DNA of 64,000 nucleotides from contig OY723242.1 of the NCBI GenBank assembly GCA_963210315.1, forward strand, positions 2,542,001 to 2,606,000, given 5' to 3'. Position 1 is the stretch's first letter. The number at the start of each line of letters is the position of its first letter. The position numbers and the translations under genes are program-made. The notes beneath the pieces are model-generated. The model was given only the letters and a program-made list of their open reading frames with translations, made no database searches and was not told the DNA's origin. Below, in pieces: positions 12,093-23,532 of the stretch. The DNA is from Rhynchopus euleeides (lineage: Eukaryota; Euglenozoa; Diplonemea; Diplonemida; Diplonemidae).

Positions 12093-13056
12093 CTACGCAA
12101 GAAGTCCGGAAGAACTACGTAAATCTGCCTTTCAGAAGCACCAGTTGGGGTAGGGGGGCGGGAGGGAGGGGGAGGGGGGTCGGGGAGATTTCTTTTCGTT
12201 TTTTCGTCGTAGCCTCGCAGTAATTAAGTACGGCCCTCTCGGAGCCACCACTCCCCCCCCCCTCTCTCTCTCTCACTTTCTTGAACGATTTTTCTTTCAC
12301 CCGACTGACTCGCAGGTTGCGCTCTCCTTCAGGAGAGCTGCCCGCGAGAGTTCCTGAGATATTTTTGCTCGTGAGGGCCTTCGCTCTGTGCCACTTGCAT
12401 GGGGGCCGTGTTCGGGGGGTGTCAACTGCGTCCCTCTCTGTGCGGCCGATATATGTGTGAGGAGGGCCTCCGGCACAAACACACACACAGCTCGCTGTCT
12501 CCACCCTCCTGCATTGCCGAGCCGGAAGGCCCCCAATGAACAATTGGGCTAATAGTCTCCCTTCATTGTGGTCGCTGCGTGGCTTGGCCCCTCTTGGCGA
12601 CGTTGGGGTTCCTTGCTGACAACCTGATCCGGCGTCACAGCTGGGAATGGTTGGGGGCCAACAAAGGCGCAAGGCAAAGGAACCTCGCACTGGGGAGGGG
12701 GAGCTCTTGCCCCAGGAATGCGTAGGGACGGCGGCGTGTTCATTTGAGTTGCTCCTACGGTGCAGAGAGGCTGCCCCTCTGCCACACCCACCCCACCGGC
12801 CCCACCCTCCCAAGAGTTCCCCGCAGCTTGCGACTGACACGAATGCCGCCACTGAAGACGATCCGAAGGGTGTTGCGCCAATCAGGCAGAACGCCACGCA
12901 CGTCTTGTTGTGTGGGTTGGTGTGTGTGCAGGTGGCACGCTTTACTCGTCACGTCTCCCAACGCCCCTCATGCATGGCACGCCAGGTTCTACACTTACAC
13001 CAAACCAAAAGGCAGGGCTTTCGCCTGCCTGGACCCGTCGGGTGGGGGTGGGCATT
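12093..13056. other. Intergenic region and probable 5' leader of the FAM184-like gene
   Basis: G/C-homopolymer-rich sequence. A 260-codon minus-strand frame (12115-12897) has low-complexity composition and no recognisable domain, so it is not called. Plus-strand frames running into the gene upstream of 13057 do not resemble the family. Confidence 0.5.
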
Positions 13057-16000
13057 ATGGAGTTCCCCGATGTGCACCACAAGATGAGCAAGAAGATTGC
13101 CCAGCTGACGAAGGTCATCTACCATCTGAACACAAAAAACGACGACAATGAGTATCAGCTGCAGCAGATCACGGATCTGTACGAGTGTGAGATCGAAGAG
13201 ATCTTGGAGGATGCGAAGCTGAAGATTATCTCCTACAAGTCGCAGCTGGAGGAGAGCCGGTCGCAGGATAAAGCAAAGGTCGCGGTGCAAGAGCTGACGC
13301 GCATACACGAGAAGGAAAAGGCTGAGGCGGTAGCTGAGTTCACGAGCTTCAGGAAGGCGGCCCTGGAGAACGAGATGCGCCTGAAAGGCGAGAGCGAAGA
13401 GGTGATCACGCGCCTGACGAACGAAGTGCAGAGCATGCGGGACAAGTTCCTCAGGCGGTGTACCGAGTTCGAAGAGGGGCAGAAGGGGCTCGAGCAGAAG
13501 GGGTACGACGCCCTGGGCGAGCTGCGCAAGATCAAAGACGCGGAGCTTGAGAACACGATACAGGAGTACAACGAGAAGTACAAAGCGATGCTTGCGAAGC
13601 AGATGCAGATCCAGGACGACCTCGAGGTGTCGCTCAACCAGCAGTGCGAGGAGAAGCTTGCGCAGGCCGAGAGCACCCACCGGCAGAAGGAGGAGAACGT
13701 GCAGCGCCTCCTCGAGACGGAGCGGCAGAAGCTCAAAGCAGAGTCAGAGCTTGTCAAGAACCTGAAGACGGACAACTCTGCGATGATTGCGAACATCAGC
13801 GACCTCGAGGCACGGAACGAGGAGCTGAAGGCCAATGAAGAGAAGCTGAACAAAAACCTGCAGACAATGCTGTCGCAGTTGGGGGAGGCAGAGCACTCGT
13901 GCGACGTGCTGAGGCGGCGTGGCGATGAGCTCACCAAGCAGGGCAGCGAGAAGGACGGCGAGCTGAGCCGGCTGCAGAATGAGCTGGACGGCCTGCAGTC
14001 GCTGAAGGAGAACCTCTCGAAGTCTGGCGGCGAGAAGGATCAGCAGATCGCCCAGTACCAGCGTGACTTGAACAACGTCTCAGACGAGCTGGCCAGCAGG
14101 GTCGACCAGTATGAGGCGCAGCTGCGCGAGCTCCACGTCCTCGTGCAGGAGACCAACAGCGATCTTGAGGCAACGGGCGAATCTCTGGCACAGCAGACCA
14201 AAGAGAAGGAGCTGGCGCTGATGAAGGTCGACAGTCTCTCATCCGACTTGTCCCAGCGGAACCGCGACCTCGATGCCCTGCAGGAGAGGGCGCGTGCACA
14301 GGCGGCGCAGGATGCGGAGAAGCAGGCGGAGCTGGAGCGCGACATTGCAGGCCTGCAGAGTTCCCTCCAAGACGAGCAGCGGAGCAGGATCCATGCGGAA
14401 GAGTCGCTGACGACCGACATGGACACCCAGCTGAAGACTCTCCGCGCCCAGCACGACAATGCAATCGCCGCAAAAGACAGCGAACACCGCGGCGCCGTCG
14501 AGGGCCTCCAGAAGTCCCACGAGGCACAGATGGCAGCTCTCGTTGCGGAGCACAACCAGACGTGCAGCTCGTACAAAGACACAGTTGCTGGGATCGAGGA
14601 GCAGCTGGCCCGCAAGGTGGAGGAGCTTGCGGTGCTGACATCCCGCTCTGCAGGAGATGCGCAGGAATGGCAGAGTATGTCAGCCGCTTGCAGCACAGAC
14701 AACAGCAATCGTTTTGTAGCAGCTTTAGTACAGAACGCACCAAGCTCTTTCCAATCTCCACTTCCCACACATACACACACACCCCGATACAGCTACGAAG
14801 CAGGCGCTCACTGCCGACAACGAATCACTGTCGCAGGAGCTTGCGGCAGTCAAAGAGCTACTGGCCTCGAAGGAGCGCGACCTTGCTGCCCTCGACCAGA
14901 GCATGTCTTCCTCCACTTCCGAGTTGCGGGAGCTGCTCGCCCAGCGGGAACGGGAGGCCAGCCAGATGCAGGCCAGCCACAAGGCAGAGGCTGCGACGCT
15001 GTCTGCACAGCTGGAGGCCGCGCGACGCGAGAAGCAGGATTCGGAGCGGACGCTGATGGCAGACAGCATGAGTGAGCGCGAGAGTCTGCGTGCACAGCTC
15101 GAGGCAGAGCATGCACGCAACGTCCAGCGCGAGCTGCAGGAACTGCGGCAGATGACGAAACAGACGCACGCAGAGGACATGGCGGCTGAGCAGAAGCGCC
15201 TCGAGACACTGCGGCAGGAGGCAGAGCAGCGCCTTGAGGCCGAGGTCTCCGCAGCGAAGGACAGTTTGCGGCAAGCGGAAGATCGGCACGAGCAAGAGGT
15301 CAAAGCTTTGCGTGACTCGATGGACTCGTCTCTCCATTCGTCGCAGTCGAAGGAAGCCGACTTGAAGAGCGCGATGGACGCGTTGAGGGCAACCCACAAG
15401 GGCAATGTTGACGAGCTGAAGCGGAACTTCGCAGCGGACCTCGCCACCCTGCAGGAGACGATGAAAGCGCAGAGCGACGCCGCCTTGCAGCAACGCGACA
15501 CGCAGCATGCGGGGGAGCTGGCAGAGCTGCGCAAGACACACGAGACGACAGTCAACGATCTCACCTCGCAGCACAACAGGCAGCTGCAGAGCGACACCCA
15601 GGCGCTCAGAGACGAGCATGCCCGCACACTGAAGCAGGTCGTTGCAGAGCGTGAGGAGCAGCACTCAAAGGAGGTGACGCGCCTGATCGAGGCCAAGGAG
15701 CTCGACCACCAGCAGACCCTGCAGCGCACCATCACAGGATGGGAGACACGTGTGGCTGAGGCGGTGCGTGCTCGCGAGGCGCTTGAGGTGCAGTATGCAA
15801 CCCTGGAGGGTGCGAAGCGTGCCCTTGAAGCCGACCTGGAGCACAGTCGGGTGATATGCAGTGACACTGCCGCCAACGGGGAGCAGCGTGCTTCCGAGCT
15901 GCAAGCCGAGATGGACCAGAAGATCCAGTCGCTGAAGGAGCGGCACGCAGACGACGTGAAGAAGGCGCGCACGGCGCACCATCAGAACGTCCAAAAGCTG

Positions 16001-16504
16001 ACGGAGGAGTTCACGGAAGTCCAAAAACAGATGAAGGAGAAGCACGTGCAACTGCAAGCGAAGATCGCAGAGCTTGAGTACCGCTACGCAAACCGAGAGT
16101 CTCGCGACGAAGATGTCGAGAAGATCAACGCGCTGATCGCCGAGCTGACCGCAAAGGACGAGGCACTGCTCCGCGCGCACAACGACCTGCGGTGGTACAA
16201 ACTGGAGCTTGTCAACCGCGAGGAAAACTACAACAAAGTGTTCGGGCGGCAGCCCACCATTGCAGGCGGGCACCCCCCAGCACCAGGACGTATGCCAGTG
16301 CCACATCGCCACACCCCACCCTCCGCCATCGCTCGCACCTCTCAACTGTTTGCAGGTGGGTCCTCAGCCATCCCCGAAGCTGACCAAAAGAAGTGGGCCG
16401 CAGGCGCAGGTGCAGGCCCTGCGGCTGCGGCGAACACCATCGCCGGACGGGGCACCCCCGCCCGCGCTATGTCGCTCGTCATGCCCAAGAAGCAACCGAT
16501 CTGA
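13057..16504 (+). CDS. FAM184-like coiled-coil protein, three exons
   Basis: Joined exons 13057-14674, 14793-16289 and 16356-16504 encode about 1087 residues. The start is chosen at MEFPDVHHKMSKKIAQLTK because 'KMSKKIAQLTKVIY.LNTKND' is the diagnostic N terminus of the FAM184 family, followed by 'Y...I.EIL..A..KI..YKSQL'. The body is one long Glu/Gln/Lys/Leu-rich coiled coil. The C terminus has the other family signature, 'YRYANRESRDEDVEKINAL' and 'ELVNREENYNKVF', then a Pro/Ala-rich basic tail. FAM184 proteins are poorly characterised and occur mainly in organisms with cilia or flagella. Their role here is unknown, probably structural. The coding sequence is GC-rich at third positions and uninterrupted apart from the introns. 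No linked pathway genes are visible. Confidence 0.85.
14675..14792 (+). other. Intron 1 of the FAM184-like gene (118 nt)
   Basis: The donor is GTATGTCAGC and the acceptor ACCCCGATACAG. Splicing joins '...EWQ' to 'TTKQALTADNESLSQE' and restores the coiled-coil frame that is lost without it. The 3' half is C/A-rich (ACACACAC). Confidence 0.85.
16290..16355 (+). other. Probable intron 2 of the FAM184-like gene (66 nt)
   Basis: The donor GTATGCCAGT and acceptor CTGTTTGCAG resemble intron 1. The length is a multiple of three without a stop, so the reading frame is the same whether it is removed or retained. Removal deletes a His/Pro-rich segment. Confidence 0.6.
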
Positions 16505-17685
16505 ACCCCCCCCCCCTTTTTGCGCCCTTGCCAGGAACCGCTTTCCCCGCTCGGTTGCCCCCCCCCCCCCCCCCCCCACACACACACACCCCCGTGTGCG
16601 CCCCACACCCCTCTCTGCGTGTTGTTGGTGACCAAAGGTGCAACGTACTGAAGATGTTGCTGAAAACAAAACCCTTTGGAAGTTGTTGGTGGTGGGGGGG
16701 GGGGGGCGGGGGTGCCCTATGGCATGAAATCATCACATGACGTGCCCTACTGCTACTGGGGGGGAGGCTAAATAGAAGACCCCCCCCTTGTATTCGGCCA
16801 CCCCCCTTCTATTTAGCCCCCCTTCAGTAGTGTCTCTCTCGTCTTACTGGGGGGGGGGTGTTTTTTTAAATACAAGGCGTACGGCTTCGATTCAACTTTT
16901 TGGACTTTTTGCAGGCACTTTCTGCACCCAAAAAAACCCAAAAATTTGAAGAGAAGCCGCACGTCTTGTATTTGAACCCCACCAGTCGTCTCTCTCTCTC
17001 TCTCTCTCTCGTCTTAACAAACAAAGTGTGGGGTGGCTGGGTAGCCGTAACGCCGGTCTATCTGGAGATTCATTCAGTCCTTTGTATCCTTCTAAAGCGA
17101 ACCCGCTGCCGCGGACGATCCTGAGAGGAGCAGTCGGGCAGGGGGGGTGGGTGGGGGGGTCAACACTTTCTGCCGACCCCCCCCTCTCCACACTGCCCCA
17201 CCGCGCTGTGTGCTGTGCTGTGTGCTGCGTGCAACGGGGGGTTCGGATCGGGGCTTTGCAGTGCCCCTCTTCCTCCCCCCTCCTTTCCTGCCCCCCCTCA
17301 GCTCCCACTGCCGCCACTGCTGGTATCGAAGCAGGATGGTTTGCGAAGGCAGCACGTGAAGTGCCCTGGGGTGCGGGGCTTGGGGCCCTGCTGTACTCTC
17401 TCAGCAGTGCCCCCCCCCACTCCAGGTGCGTTTCCTTGAAAATACACCGACCGCCCGAACAGCCTTGCGCCGCCCGCTTCACGGCCCCACCACCCCCGCT
17501 ACCACACGCTCTTTTCGAACATGTGCTCCCTTGGTCTGTCCTGCTTGGCTTTGTGGCTGTGGCCCGTGGTGTGGTCGGGTGGGGTGTGCTGGGTGGGAGG
17601 GGGTTTTTGTGTTCGGATTCTTCGGCCATCATCACACATCCACACTGAGCAGGGTCAGGTCATCAAAGGTCAATGAGAGATAATA
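16505..17685. other. Intergenic, homopolymer-rich; a hairpin at 16766-16818
   Basis: A 20-base C run lies at 16558-16577, with long G and CT tracts. Inverted arms GGCTAAATAGAAG (16766-16778) and CTTCTATTTAGCC (16806-16818) are flanked by more G/C complementarity. Frames here are low complexity and I see no gene. Confidence 0.5.
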
Positions 17686-18807
17686 ATGCGTGTCGCAGGC
17701 ATGTTTGTGCTGGCGGTGCTTGCCGTCAAGGCGTCTGCGTGTTCGGTGCGGTGCCCCGAGTACTGCACGCCTCGGTACACGGAGACAGAGGCGCCGCGGA
17801 CTGTCACCAAGCAGTGCGGTGCCTCGGGTGAGACGAAGGCCATCTGGCTGGGGTGGACCGGGAGGTGCAGCACGAACGTGCAGCCTGCGGCTGTGGCGAA
17901 CGGGTCGTCCGAGATCTGTGAGGTGACGGGCGAGTCGACCGGGGCGGCGGACGTGCTGTGCAAGGCGGCGGGGCCGTGCACCGTGGTCAGGCAGCAGACG
18001 CTGCGCGAGGCGAAGACGTGCGACTGCCCGGCAGGGGGGCTGCCCCCCCTTGTGTTCGGGGCACGCACTGAGTGCGCTGCCACCTTCAACGGCGTGATCA
18101 AGAGCCTTGTGGCGGCATACGAGCAGTTGGGGCACCTCGACTCCACCTACGACGAGGAGGGGCGCTGCGGCGAGGGCTGCACCGTGTGGGGGCGCAGCAC
18201 GACGAACCCGACGCTCGCGCTGACGCTGACGTCCTTCAAGAACATCGAGGGTCCCGGCGTGTCGGGCCCGTGCGTGGGTGAGTTCTCCGGGTTTGCCGAC
18301 TTCTACTCTGTGCGGAACGGCGTGGACGAGAAGTACCGCCGCGTCACCGTCACCTTCGTGTGGTCTGGGGAGGACATCACGGCGCAGGTGTCGGTGACGA
18401 GCCCGGAGCTGCTGACGCCGATCAGCTTCAGCCCTGCCATGTGGGGGATGCAGGCGTACGCCGTGAACTGCCCGTCGTCGAAGCACCAGCGGGCGTGCAG
18501 CAACTGGTCGCTGTTCGGGCACCTGCGGAAGACCTACCCCGGGAGCCTGGTGGTGAAGGAGCCCACCTTCGAGGAGGTGGCGGAGCTGCTGCGCAAGGAC
18601 ACCAGCAACCAGGGCGGGTCTGACGCACGCATCGAGGCGGAGATCCAGGCGCTGGAGGCGTACTACACGGCGCACTCGTCGGAGGTCACCCTGAAGACGC
18701 TCATCTTCGAGGAGCCCGCGTGGGACCAGGTCGAGATCACGACATTCTTCTACAACCACCGCACCAGGGAGCTTCTGGCGGTGGAGAAGCCGCTGTACAG
18801 CACATAA
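17686..18807 (+). CDS. Secreted Cys-rich protein, function unknown
   Basis: An intronless frame of 373 codons. The start MRVAGMFVLAVLAVKASAC is a typical signal peptide: a short basic end, a hydrophobic core, and a likely cut after ASA at residue 18. The mature protein starts at once with a cysteine cluster (CSVRCPEYC) and has many more cysteines up to about residue 270, suggesting disulfides in an extracellular or lumenal protein. NGS and NWS are possible N-glycosylation sites. There is no membrane span beyond the signal and no GPI-type hydrophobic tail. The C-terminal ~100 residues are Glu-rich and cysteine-free. I do not recognise a family. Codon use matches the FAM184-like gene upstream, so I believe it is a host gene. 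Confidence 0.75.
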   Translation: MRVAGMFVLAVLAVKASACSVRCPEYCTPRYTETEAPRTVTKQCGASGETKAIWLGWTGRCSTNVQPAAVANGSSEICEVTGESTGAADVLCKAAGPCTVVRQQTLREAKTCDCPAGGLPPLVFGARTECAATFNGVIKSLVAAYEQLGHLDSTYDEEGRCGEGCTVWGRSTTNPTLALTLTSFKNIEGPGVSGPCVGEFSGFADFYSVRNGVDEKYRRVTVTFVWSGEDITAQVSVTSPELLTPISFSPAMWGMQAYAVNCPSSKHQRACSNWSLFGHLRKTYPGSLVVKEPTFEEVAELLRKDTSNQGGSDARIEAEIQALEAYYTAHSSEVTLKTLIFEEPAWDQVEITTFFYNHRTRELLAVEKPLYST

Positions 18808-20279
18808 GATACAGCAGCAGAATCAATCTCTGCGATCCGCTGTGAAATTGAAAACGCCCCCTTTCTTTTTTTCCATTTCCTTTTCTGATAATTTTCTCGC
18901 TCATGCGGCACCGCCATGTGAGCAACATTTCGTTCGATCCAGCGGCTCCCCTCCCCTCCCCCCATCCCCCGCACCCCTTGTCCGAAAGAGGCCGCCGGAT
19001 GCACATGCGTTCGCAGAGCCCCTTTTCCGATGCCCGGAGTGCCTATATTATCAAACACACCTCCATCCATTGGGCGGAGGCGTTTCTTCTTTTAAACTTT
19101 CGGTTGTTTCCCCCGAAAAAGCGTGACACAATAAGAGACACGCGATCAGGGGTTTTGTATTTTCAAGCATGCAAGCGTGACGCGGAACTTGGCACTTCTT
19201 CGGCTTTCGTTCTGTGTTGGCGTGATTATTTACTTTGTGAGGACGGCACGATCAGAATGCGCTCAGAGCAGGGCAGTCTTCTCGCTACTCTGCCTCTGAA
19301 GAAGAAACAGCATCTTGTTGTTGGGGTCTCGCTACCAGTCACAGGTCGTCAGTCGGTGAGGGGAAGTGGTCCGTGGCTCACTTGTTCCCACTCCGTCACA
19401 CCTGGTCGCGAAGGCCCCGTTGCTTCTCTACTGCTGCTCTCATGCTGCCCCACGGCAAGGCGGGTCAGGCATCGCACCCAATCCCAGATGGGCCTGCCAT
19501 TTTTTGAGCACATTTATGATGCGTAAAAGTGTAGGAGTGCTTCCGACGATCCTGTTCCTTTTCTGTGTGTCTAGCTATCTCGTGTTCACATGTGCTCCAC
19601 ACCCACATCAAAGCATCAGGCTCTAGGGTGGTGGAAGCGTCAACGCAAACTATAGTGAAGGTGATGCGAAGTCGCCGACGTGACACTACTCCAGAGCTAG
19701 CATCAGACAACGGTGGAAGCGTCAACGCATCATTAAGGAAGAAGGAAGCACGGTTGCTACGATTTTCCGTGTTTTTGCCTGCAAGCTTGTGTCCGTTTCA
19801 TAGCTTCCTTTCCCAGTCGCACCTCCCCACTCATGACAGCATTGTCCAGTGAAGCCTTCGCACTAGCGAACCACGGCGCTGGGCAACAGAGTCACGACTG
19901 TGGTGGCACTGCGAAACGCACGGGAAGAGAGGGTGCCGGGTTCGCAGCAGCCCGCACCACGCCCTCAGCACCCTCATATCATTCAGAGGGGAAGAGCGAT
20001 CGTCAGCCATTCGCCAGATTTGCAGGGGTCTGTCTGGGTTTCTTCCGGCTACATTGCAAACCCGTATTGTCAGCTCAGAATGCAAACAGGGGGGCTGCGA
20101 GATGCGAGGGTGCTTGCGTCACAGAGATACCAGTGCAGTGGGGTTGTGCACACCACCCCACCCCACGCCCACAAGGAGGGGATGTGCTCTTGGGATTGCA
20201 GTGGTTGCGCCGCCCCGTGACTTCGCCACACACCGCACCACCCACAAGACACACAGGCAACACACAGGGAAGACGAAGG
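18808..20279. other. Intergenic region upstream of DUF4116 gene 1; holds one MITE
   Basis: No recognisable gene. It contains a degenerate MITE at 19323-19418 and two copies of GGTGGAAGCGTCAACGCA near 19629 and 19712. The last ~50 bases before 20280 (CAGGCAACACACAGGGAAGA and neighbours) are shared with DUF4116 genes 2 and 3, so the upstream leader is conserved. Confidence 0.5.
19323..19418. mobile_element. MITE, 109-bp family, diverged copy
   Basis: The ends are GGGGTCTCGCTACCAG and CTGGTCGCGAAGGCCCC. The interior matches the copies at 26127 and 54501 (GTGAGGGGAAGTGG, CCGTGGCTCACTT). A 3-bp duplication GTT flanks it. Confidence 0.8.
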
Positions 20280-22469
20280 ATGTCAGGAGAAGGAATGGAG
20301 GTGTTCCTGAAGGACAGGATGTGTGGGGAGCAGCATGCGGTGCACATCGGGGAGGGCGACACCCCGGTTCATCTCAAGGCAAACGCACTCGACGTGGTGC
20401 TCGGGTCCCCTCCCGACGCGCTTCCCGAGGACGTGGAGCTCTCGGTGGATGGGGTGGTGCTCGACGACAGCACCCCTCTGTCCGGTGCCGCACCTGTCTC
20501 CCACGGGTGCTCCATCGACGTCGCCCTCACGGGTGCTCGCTTCGTGAAGGTGTTGCAGAAGCAGAAGTGCGACAACCCTTATGGGTCTGACGTCGACATG
20601 AAGACCATACCTGCCTGGGCACTGCGTCTGCGTGATGTGGCGCTTGCGGTGGTGCAGTGTGACGGCGATGCGTTGCAGCACCTCGATGAGTCATTCCGCA
20701 GTGACAAACACATCGTCACTACAGCGGTGCGCGGTCACGATGACGCATTTCAACACGCTTCCGAAGACCTGCGTGCGGATGAGAACGTCGTGCTGTCGAT
20801 CGCACTGTTACGCCCGGATAACCTGCGCAACCGTTCCAATGTGCTCATGCATGCGTCACCTGTACTGCTCAGCAACAAACCCTTCGTCCTCACTCTTGTG
20901 CAGCGCTCTGACCATCGGGTACCGACACTCAAGCATGTCGATGCAGCGCTGCAGGCTGACAGGGAGGTCGTCATGGCGGCTGTGCAAAGTGACCCTGGTG
21001 CACTCGAGTACGCCTGTGAGTCCCTCCGCAACGACAGGCAGGTGGTCATGGCGGCATGTGGTGGCCTCAAGCACGCAAGTGCTGCACTGCGCAACGACAG
21101 AGAGGTTGTTCATCGTGCCCTGCTCGGGGGTCAACTTCCGACTTCTGAGGCTCTCCATGACGACAGGGAGGTGATGCTGACTGCCGTGCGTCTGAGTGGA
21201 CACAACTTCATCAAGGCATCCTCGAGACTGCGCCACGACACGGAGTTCCAACGTGAGGCCGTCTTGTGGGACGGTGGGGTATTGGAGTTCATCCCCGAGC
21301 CGGAGGAGCCGTGCTCAGATGTGCCGCTTCGTCAAGACCGAGACCTTATCCTTGCCGCAGTCGAGACCTGCCCCCGTGCACTCGAGCACGCCGACCCTTC
21401 CCTGCAGGGCGACAGGGAGGTGGTGCTCGCTGCGATGCGCAGCAGAGCCCCATGGGGTCAGGATGCTGCACTGCGCTGTGCACCCTCACACCTGAAGAAG
21501 GACGAGGAGGTGGTGCTGGCAGGTGTCCGGCGTAACTGTGATATACACTCAGAGGTGCTCAGGCACGCAGACGACTCGCTTCGCGCCAACAGAGACTTCG
21601 TGCTGCAGTGTGTCAAGCTGCAGGGATGGGCCTTGAAGTACGCCGACCCCTCTGTGTCCAGCGACAGGGAGGTGCAGCTTGCTGCGGTGGCACAGAACGC
21701 AAGTGCCTTAGAGTACTGTGATGAGTCTATCCGCAGCAACAGAGATGTGGTCCTCACAGCCGTGCGGAAGAAGGGTGATGCTTTGGAGTATGCTTCATCC
21801 AACCTGCGCAAGGATCGTGAGGTCGTCCTTGCTGCTGTGATGGCAAAGTGTCGGTCGAGGTCGCCACTGCAGCATGCTGACGAGACCTTCCGCAAGGACG
21901 AGGAGGTGGTGCTCGCAGCCACACACACTGACGGGTTTGCTCTTCACTACGCCGACCCTTCATTCCTCAGCAACAGAGACTTCATGCTTGCAGCCGTACG
22001 CAAGTGCGGGTGCGCTCTTCGCTTCGCCAGTGCTTCACTGTGCCGTGACAAGGAGCTTCAACTGGCAGCCGTGTTGCAGGACGGGAGGGCGCTGCGGTAC
22101 GCTGACCCTTCACTGCGAAGCGACAGGTCGGTTGTTCTTCAAGCGGCTCGTGCACACGGCGGTGCTCTGCGCTTCGCCGATCCTGTGTTCTGTGGTGACG
22201 AGGAGGTGGTCCTCGCAGCCGTGACGAGTTGGGGTATTGCACTGTGCTTCGCCGACAGCACACTGCAGAACAAGCGTGAGGTGGTGCTGGCGGCTGTGCG
22301 CCAGGAGGGATGGGCCCTGAGGTACGCCTCCACAGCGCTGTGCTGCGACAAGGAGGTGGTGCTGGCGGCTGTGCGTGCCACCCCACGTGCCTTCAGCCAT
22401 GCGTGTGCCCCGCTGCGCCGTGACAGCGACGTCGTTGCTGCAACTTCTGAGTCTGATCTTTCATCCTGA
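20280..22469 (+). CDS. DUF4116-repeat protein with ubiquitin-like N terminus (copy 1)
   Basis: An intact 729-codon frame. The start MSGEGMEVFLKD is chosen because it is shared with copies 2 and 3; the frame is open further upstream but that part is not conserved. Residues ~6-85 look like a beta-grasp (ubiquitin-like) domain: 'ELSVDGVVLDDSTPLSG' then 'GCSIDVAL', analogous to the ubiquitin 'L.F.GK.LED..TL' and 'ST.HLVL' strands. From ~105 to the end there are about 17 repeats of the pattern 'AL.YAD.SLR.DREVVLAAV', characteristic of DUF4116. The molecular function of DUF4116 is not known. Position 21653-21672 is an empty copy of the retrotransposon target seen in copy 3. Both flanks are shared with other loci in the window (segmental duplication). 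Confidence 0.85.
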   Translation: MSGEGMEVFLKDRMCGEQHAVHIGEGDTPVHLKANALDVVLGSPPDALPEDVELSVDGVVLDDSTPLSGAAPVSHGCSIDVALTGARFVKVLQKQKCDNPYGSDVDMKTIPAWALRLRDVALAVVQCDGDALQHLDESFRSDKHIVTTAVRGHDDAFQHASEDLRADENVVLSIALLRPDNLRNRSNVLMHASPVLLSNKPFVLTLVQRSDHRVPTLKHVDAALQADREVVMAAVQSDPGALEYACESLRNDRQVVMAACGGLKHASAALRNDREVVHRALLGGQLPTSEALHDDREVMLTAVRLSGHNFIKASSRLRHDTEFQREAVLWDGGVLEFIPEPEEPCSDVPLRQDRDLILAAVETCPRALEHADPSLQGDREVVLAAMRSRAPWGQDAALRCAPSHLKKDEEVVLAGVRRNCDIHSEVLRHADDSLRANRDFVLQCVKLQGWALKYADPSVSSDREVQLAAVAQNASALEYCDESIRSNRDVVLTAVRKKGDALEYASSNLRKDREVVLAAVMAKCRSRSPLQHADETFRKDEEVVLAATHTDGFALHYADPSFLSNRDFMLAAVRKCGCALRFASASLCRDKELQLAAVLQDGRALRYADPSLRSDRSVVLQAARAHGGALRFADPVFCGDEEVVLAAVTSWGIALCFADSTLQNKREVVLAAVRQEGWALRYASTALCCDKEVVLAAVRATPRAFSHACAPLRRDSDVVAATSESDLSS

Positions 22470-23456
22470 CACGGGGTCTGATCGAGACAGTGGAGCGACC
22501 AACAAGTACAACCACGGGTTGGCACTCTCTGTGGGGGTCTTCGCTGGTCGTTATGTGTGTGTCAATCTCCGTCAGTTTTCAGCCAATTCAACAGGAAATG
22601 CACCAAAATGCACTGACGATCACCCCCGTAGCGAAGGCCCCCTCTCTCTGAGATCTCAGATTTTTGCCTCACCCCGAGTAAGGGCCTTTTTTCCCTTTTC
22701 TATCCTCCCGGTCCGACACAAACAGAGACTCAAGAGTTTTCCCCTTTTCTATAAACCGTAAATCCGACGGCTGGGTTTCTTGTTTTGTTTGTGTTGCAGG
22801 AGGATTCGGCAGCGCGAATGCGGATCTTTCTTTCTCTCTTTTGTCCCAGATGGGGCATACTTGCTTGTGTGGTTTGCGGGTGTGGTTGTTTCTTTGTTTT
22901 AACCGGGACCCTTCGAGGGCTTTCTCGCCCTCGCAGCACATCTCGCAGCACCACCTGACTCCCTCTGTGTGGAGGCAGCTGTGCGTTTGCATCTGAGATG
23001 AGAAGAGGGCGAAGAAATCACTGCGCCATGTTTTCACACACTTGGTGAGCAGAAAACGTCACTCCACAAGAGCCGCTGCACTGGAGTGACATTTTCCGAC
23101 TGTACCACGCTGTTTCCCGCTCCCTCCCCTTCCTCACGAAGCCCCCCCAAACACCCCCACACGCCTGCTGCGGGCGGTGGTCTTGCGCGATCTGCACCAG
23201 CAACAGTGTGGCCATCCAAAACACAGAGCAAGTTTGCCTGGGGGGAACTCTGATGCTCGAAAGGCGTCACCACTTCAAGCGAACACAACTGGTTTGTAAG
23301 TTAGGCGTCGCCAACTCAGGAAACTTTTCACCGTGCGGATCCTTGCGAACACTTCACACGCCCGGCAGGTTGTGGGGGTGTTCTGCGTTCGAAGAACACA
23401 AACTGTCGTTGTTACCTTTCTCCCTTGAGATTCACTCGGTTGCATCGGTTGCATTA
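22470..23456. repeat. Duplicated 3' flank of DUF4116 gene 1 (also at 42796-43836)
   Basis: Downstream DNA near-identical to the 3' flank of pseudogene copy 3, including a MITE at the equivalent position. The other copy has about 70 extra bases near 43460. Coding frames here are short and unconvincing. Confidence 0.85.
22533..22642. mobile_element. MITE, GGGGGTCTTCGCT family
   Basis: The ends are GGGGGTCTTCGCTGGTCG and GTAGCGAAGGCCCCC, about 110 bp apart. The insertion is orthologous to the MITE at 42849, so it predates the segmental duplication. The 3-bp flanks have diverged (TGT and TCT). Confidence 0.85.
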
Positions 23457-23532
23457 GGGGGTCTTCGCTGGTCGTTATCCTTCGTCAATCTTCGTCAGTT
23501 TTCAGCAAATTCAACAGGAAATACACCAAAAT
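23457..23532. mobile_element. Truncated MITE, GGGGGTCTTCGCT family
   Basis: It has the left end and first ~75 bp of the family (through CACCAAAAT), then joins unrelated sequence. It marks the start of a ~1.7-kb segment absent from the duplicate locus at 43836. Confidence 0.75.

Noticed and set aside
12115-12897. 260-codon minus-strand frame
   Set aside because: Biased, low-complexity composition without a domain, overlapping the leader of the FAM184-like gene.
19833-20279. N-terminal extension of DUF4116 gene 1
   Set aside because: Open by chance: copies 2 and 3 share the start at MSGEGMEVF but not this upstream protein sequence.
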